This document shows, one piece after another, positions 5,540 through 8,855 of a stretch of 8,855 nt of DNA. Below the pieces are notes generated by a model. That model did no database searches. It had not been told where the DNA came from and worked only from the letters and a program-made list of their open reading frames with translations. Origin of the DNA: Fimbriimonadaceae bacterium. Lineage in GTDB: Bacteria; Armatimonadota; Fimbriimonadia; Fimbriimonadales; Fimbriimonadaceae. Numbering within the stretch: the first letter of the stretch is position 1; the number at the start of each line of letters is the position of its first letter. The DNA is taken from assembly GCA_022402505.1 (NCBI GenBank), contig JAKRSE010000313.1, forward strand, positions 1 to 8,855. Direction: 5' to 3'. The translations under genes were made by a program, and so were the position numbers.

Positions 5540-7167
5540 GCGACAAGGCGGCATTCACTCTCAGGGGACGCAATCCGGACATCCTGACCTGCATTGCCAA
5601 CCTTTCAAATGACGAAGTCTTCACCCCGCCGGAGTTCGCAAATCGGATGCTGGACAAGGTGGCGGAGGCGTGGGCGGCTGATCATGACGGCGCAAACATC
5701 TGGGCGGACAAGTCCGTACGCTTCCTTGACCCTTGCACCAAGTCGGGTGTCTTCCTGCGGGAGATCACGCGGCGCCTGACCGAGGGCCTGGAGGAGGAAA
5801 TCCCGGACCTGCAGGAACGGGTGGACCACATTCTGACCAGGCAGGTGTTCGGCATCGCCATCACCCGCCTTACCGCGATGCTCGCAAGGAGGAGCGTCTA
5901 CTGCTCCAAGCACGCTCAGGGCAAGCACTCCATCGGCAGGTCCTTCGCCGATGACAGCGGGAACATCTGGTGGAAGCGGGTGGAACATTCATGGGTGAAT
6001 GGCAAGTGCCGGTTCTGCGGCGCAAGTCAAGGGGCGCTCGACCGGGGAGGGGACCTTGAATCCCATGCCTACGCCTTCATCCATACCGACGACATCAAAG
6101 CTCGACTCGCCGAGCTCTTTGGACAAGATATGCAGTTCGACGTGATCATTGGAAATCCGCCATACCAGCTTGATGACGGGGGTTATGGAACGAGTGCAGC
6201 CCCAATCTATCAGCTGTTCGTCGACCAGGCCAGGCGTCTTGATCCGCGCTTCATCACGATGGTCATTCCGTCTCGTTGGTTCGCTGGGGGAAAGGGGTTG
6301 GATGAATTCCGCGAAAGCATGTTGAGAGACGACCGCATACGATCCATTGACGACTATTTGAGCGCGGCAGATGTTTTTCCTGGAGTAGGCTTGAAAGGCG
6401 GTGTGTGCTACTTTCTGTGGAACCGTGATCATCGTGGCTTGTGCCATGTAAGCACATTTTTCAAAGACTGGAAACTCTCGACTGCTGATCGTGAATTGCA
6501 AGAGATGGGCGCTGACGTCTTCGTGCGGTTCAATGACGGGCTGTCTATTCTGAAGAAAGTTACCGAAGTCGAGGCCGGGCAATCCGGCTCAGTTGCACTT
6601 CCGGATGACAAGCGATTTAGCAAGATCGTGAGCGCCCGCAAGCCATTTGGGCTAGACACAACCTTTAAGGGTCGGCCTGTCAAGCAAGATGGAGATGTTT
6701 TGGTCTATCAGAATGGAGGAAGGGGCTATGTTCCCCGAGCATCTATTGTCTCAGGTACTGAGCTAATAGATGAATGGAAGGTATTTATTGGCTATGCGGC
6801 TCCAGGGACTGGAAACAAGGACAGTTATCCCCATCGGGTCATAAGTACGCCGTTTGTGGGTGAACCTGGATCGGTGTCGACAGAGACGTATCTTTGCATT
6901 GGACCATTTGATACAAGAGTGTCAGCGGAACGAGCTCTTGGCTATCTTGCGTGCCGTCTTGTGCGACTGCTTATCTTGTTGAATAAGCCATCTCAGCACG
7001 TGACAAGCAGAGTATATAAATTTGTTCCTATCCAAGATTGGAGCACAGCTTGGACGGATGAGATTCTCTATTCCCGATACGGAATCTCACCGGATGAGCA
7101 GAGGTTCATTGAGAAGGTTGTGAGGCCTATGGATCCAGACCTGTTCGGCGGGCTGGCTGATGAATAG
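5536..7167 (+). CDS. Eco57I-like N6-adenine DNA methyltransferase
   Basis: This 543-residue protein begins with GTG. It would transfer a methyl group from SAM to the N6 of adenine in a specific DNA sequence. Seen motifs: FTPPEFANRML (29-39); FLDPCTKSGVFL (63-74), a motif I variant with Lys where Gly is usual; FGIAITRLTAML (105-116); and the catalytic NPPY (207-210) followed by Gln. Between motifs I and IV lies an insert with C123 and H126 and a CxxC (C158, C161) ahead of GASQG, which resembles a zinc ribbon. The C-terminal part (about 255-530) should be the target-recognition domain. Its base composition is clearly lower in GC than the N-terminal part: 42-47% in three sampled 60-base rows within 6721-7080, against 62% at 5701-5760. 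The ending overlaps the next gene by 8 bp. No nuclease motif is seen here, unlike fused type IIG enzymes, so cleavage is probably done by the next product. Confidence 0.9.
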   Translation: MSDKAAFTLRGRNPDILTCIANLSNDEVFTPPEFANRMLDKVAEAWAADHDGANIWADKSVRFLDPCTKSGVFLREITRRLTEGLEEEIPDLQERVDHILTRQVFGIAITRLTAMLARRSVYCSKHAQGKHSIGRSFADDSGNIWWKRVEHSWVNGKCRFCGASQGALDRGGDLESHAYAFIHTDDIKARLAELFGQDMQFDVIIGNPPYQLDDGGYGTSAAPIYQLFVDQARRLDPRFITMVIPSRWFAGGKGLDEFRESMLRDDRIRSIDDYLSAADVFPGVGLKGGVCYFLWNRDHRGLCHVSTFFKDWKLSTADRELQEMGADVFVRFNDGLSILKKVTEVEAGQSGSVALPDDKRFSKIVSARKPFGLDTTFKGRPVKQDGDVLVYQNGGRGYVPRASIVSGTELIDEWKVFIGYAAPGTGNKDSYPHRVISTPFVGEPGSVSTETYLCIGPFDTRVSAERALGYLACRLVRLLILLNKPSQHVTSRVYKFVPIQDWSTAWTDEILYSRYGISPDEQRFIEKVVRPMDPDLFGGLADE

Positions 7168-8855
7168 GTCGGCCGACGTTTTGCTGGTTCCAAAGCCTTC
7201 ATCGAGCCCGCGGATCTATGCCTACTCCATCGCCGACGAGCACCACGCCGGACTTTTGAAAGTGGGACAGACGACCCGCGACGTGAGGACGAGGGTGAGG
7301 GAGCAGCTCCGGACCGCCGCGATTCAAAACTACACAATCGAGCTGGATGAGCCTGCCGAGCGTGAGGATGGAACCTTGTTCACCGACCATGCGGTGCGGT
7401 CGGCGCTGGCAAGAAGGGGTTTCGAAACCGAGCAGTTGGAGTGGGTGCGTTGCTCCGTCGACGACCTCAGAACCGTCCTCCACGAGCTGCGTACGGGCGA
7501 ACAGATCTCTGGGACCCGTCACCTATCGTTCGGGATGCGGCCGGAGCAAGCCGAAGCGGTGCGACGGACTTACGACTACTTTTACAGCATCTGGCACGAG
7601 GACATCGACGCCGTCCCCCGGTTCCTGTGGAACGCGAAGATGCGGTTCGGCAAGACGTTTGCGGCCTACCATCTTGCCAAGAAGCTCGGAGCGAAGCGGG
7701 TCCTGGTGGTCACCTTCAAACCCGCCGTGGAGGACGCCTGGCAGGCCGACCTCGAGTCGCACGTGGATTTCGACGGGTGGCAGTACATGTCGAAGAGCAG
7801 CGGCAGCAACCCCGCAAGGATCGAGTCCAAGAAGCCGGTCGTCTACTTCGGTTCCTTTCAGGACCTGTTGGGTCGGGACCCCTTCGGCAACATCAAGCCG
7901 AACAATGAGTGGATTCACACAATCAATTGGGACCTCGTGGTGTTTGACGAGTACCACTTCGGCGCATGGCGCGACACGGCCAAAGAGCTTTTTGAGGGAG
8001 AAGACCCCGACGTCGCCAAGAAGGAGTCGAAGCTCGAGTACGGCATTGGCTTGGCCGACGTGAACGAGGACCTTGAGGAGCTCTCGGAAAAGGAAGCCGA
8101 GTTTCTGCCCATCACGACCAAGGCATATCTGTATCTCTCTGGGACCCCTTTCCGGGCCCTCGCAACCGGGGAGTTCATTGAGGAGCAGATCTTCAATTGG
8201 ACGTACACGGATGAGCAACGCGCGAAGGACGAATTCGGCTTGCGGATGCCGGATCAGTGGAATCCGTATGGCGCCCTGCCGCAGATGCGCCTGCTGACTT
8301 ACCAAATGCCCGACGAGTTGCTCGCTGTGGCGAGCGCAGGCGAGTTTGACGAGTTCGACCTGAACGCCTTCTTCGAGGCGACAGGCGATGTCGCGTCGGC
8401 ACAGTTCAAGCACAAGAGTGAGGTTCAGAAGTGGCTGGACCTGATTAGGGGCGGTTCCATGCTCACCGAGCTTCAGCACCTCAAGTCGGGGACGCGGCCC
8501 CCGTTCCCTTACTCGGATGTACGCCTCCTCCCCTACCTTCAACACTCCTTTTGGTTTCTGCCCAGCGTAGCGGCATGCCACGCGATGGCAAAGCTGCTGG
8601 CTGAGAAGCAAAACACCTTCTGGCACGACTACCAAGTAATCGTCGCCGCCGGTGCCTCGGCGGGCATTGGGCTTGAAGCCTTGCCGCCCGTGCGAAAGGC
8701 AATCGGTTCCGGCTTCGATACGAAGACAATCACTTTGTCGTGTGGCAAGCTGACAACAGGAGTGACCGTCCCGCAGTGGTCTTCGATTCTGATGTTGCGG
8801 AACCTTAAGTCGCCGGAGACGTATTTCCAGTCTGCTTTTCGCGTTCAATCCCCCT
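7160..8855 (+). CDS. GIY-YIG-like nuclease fused to superfamily 2 helicase (3' end outside window)
   Basis: The frame stays open from ATG 7160 to the window end (565 codons seen), overlapping the methylase stop by 8 bp. Residues about 18-90 look like a T5orf172/MUG113-type GIY-YIG domain: IYAY (19-22), KVGQT (34-38), then Arg-rich VRTRVREQ (42-49) and FTDH (74-77). The family's usual catalytic Glu is not obvious, so activity is uncertain. A superfamily 2 helicase/translocase follows: GMRPEQ (125-130, Q-motif-like), Walker A AKMRFGKT (159-166), DEYH (263-266, motif II), SGTPF (327-331, motif III), GVTVP (534-538, motif V) and QSAFRVQSP (557-565, motif VI with arginine finger). This is the ATP-driven restriction-subunit architecture, with the nuclease at the N-terminus. 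I infer it cuts DNA lacking the modification made by the upstream genes. A long minus-strand open frame across 7523-8848 is a shadow of this gene. Confidence 0.88.
   Translation, partial: MNRSADVLLVPKPSSSPRIYAYSIADEHHAGLLKVGQTTRDVRTRVREQLRTAAIQNYTIELDEPAEREDGTLFTDHAVRSALARRGFETEQLEWVRCSVDDLRTVLHELRTGEQISGTRHLSFGMRPEQAEAVRRTYDYFYSIWHEDIDAVPRFLWNAKMRFGKTFAAYHLAKKLGAKRVLVVTFKPAVEDAWQADLESHVDFDGWQYMSKSSGSNPARIESKKPVVYFGSFQDLLGRDPFGNIKPNNEWIHTINWDLVVFDEYHFGAWRDTAKELFEGEDPDVAKKESKLEYGIGLADVNEDLEELSEKEAEFLPITTKAYLYLSGTPFRALATGEFIEEQIFNWTYTDEQRAKDEFGLRMPDQWNPYGALPQMRLLTYQMPDELLAVASAGEFDEFDLNAFFEATGDVASAQFKHKSEVQKWLDLIRGGSMLTELQHLKSGTRPPFPYSDVRLLPYLQHSFWFLPSVAACHAMAKLLAEKQNTFWHDYQVIVAAGASAGIGLEALPPVRKAIGSGFDTKTITLSCGKLTTGVTVPQWSSILMLRNLKSPETYFQSAFRVQSP

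Noticed and set aside
7523..8848. A 441-codon minus-strand open frame
   Set aside because: It mirrors the helicase gene, which carries all expected motifs on the plus strand; the antisense product has none.

Overview
The window is a GC-rich bacterial chromosome segment with two clearly different halves around a tRNA gene. A SARP/BTAD-type regulator, a PIG-L deacetylase, a secreted protein with a copper-amine-oxidase-like stalk domain and a class II (GlpX) fructose bisphosphatase are all present. This mix made me think of Armatimonadota (Fimbriimonadia-like) or another GC-rich, poorly cultured lineage. That placement is an impression only; nothing in the window proves it.

Left part (1-582): no convincing gene. 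Two direct copies of a unit of about 257 bp start 307 bp apart (1-257 and 308-566). Each copy carries two long potential hairpins. The sequence is nearly identical in the hairpin regions and diverges mainly in the linker between them. The left edge of the first copy coincides with the window edge, so the array may continue outside.

Middle part (583-4455): four genes, all on the minus strand. In transcription order they are a secreted protein of unknown function (4455-3763), a SARP/BTAD-like regulator (3712-2315), a PIG-L family deacetylase (2302-1652, only 12 bp after the regulator), and glpX (1551-583). The regulator-deacetylase pair is a likely operon. Short dyads sit directly at the starts of the regulator and of glpX.

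Junction (4456-4861): a complete tRNA-Val(GAC) gene (4605-4679, CCA encoded) reads on the plus strand with a recognisable promoter upstream. A G-rich block with an 8-bp direct repeat lies between it and the divergent secreted-protein gene.

Right part (4862-8855, continuing beyond the window): three overlapping plus-strand genes that look like one restriction-modification-type defence operon. The first encodes a short methylase-like protein with a good SAM motif but no NPPY. The second is an Eco57I-like N6-adenine methylase with NPPY, a putative zinc-binding insert and a low-GC C-terminal half. The third is a large GIY-YIG-like nuclease fused to a superfamily 2 helicase, cut by the window end just after its arginine-finger motif. 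The coding overlaps (4 bp and 8 bp), the strand switch and the position just downstream of a tRNA 3' end fit an accessory defence module inserted next to a tRNA, although no integrase or second attachment site is visible here.
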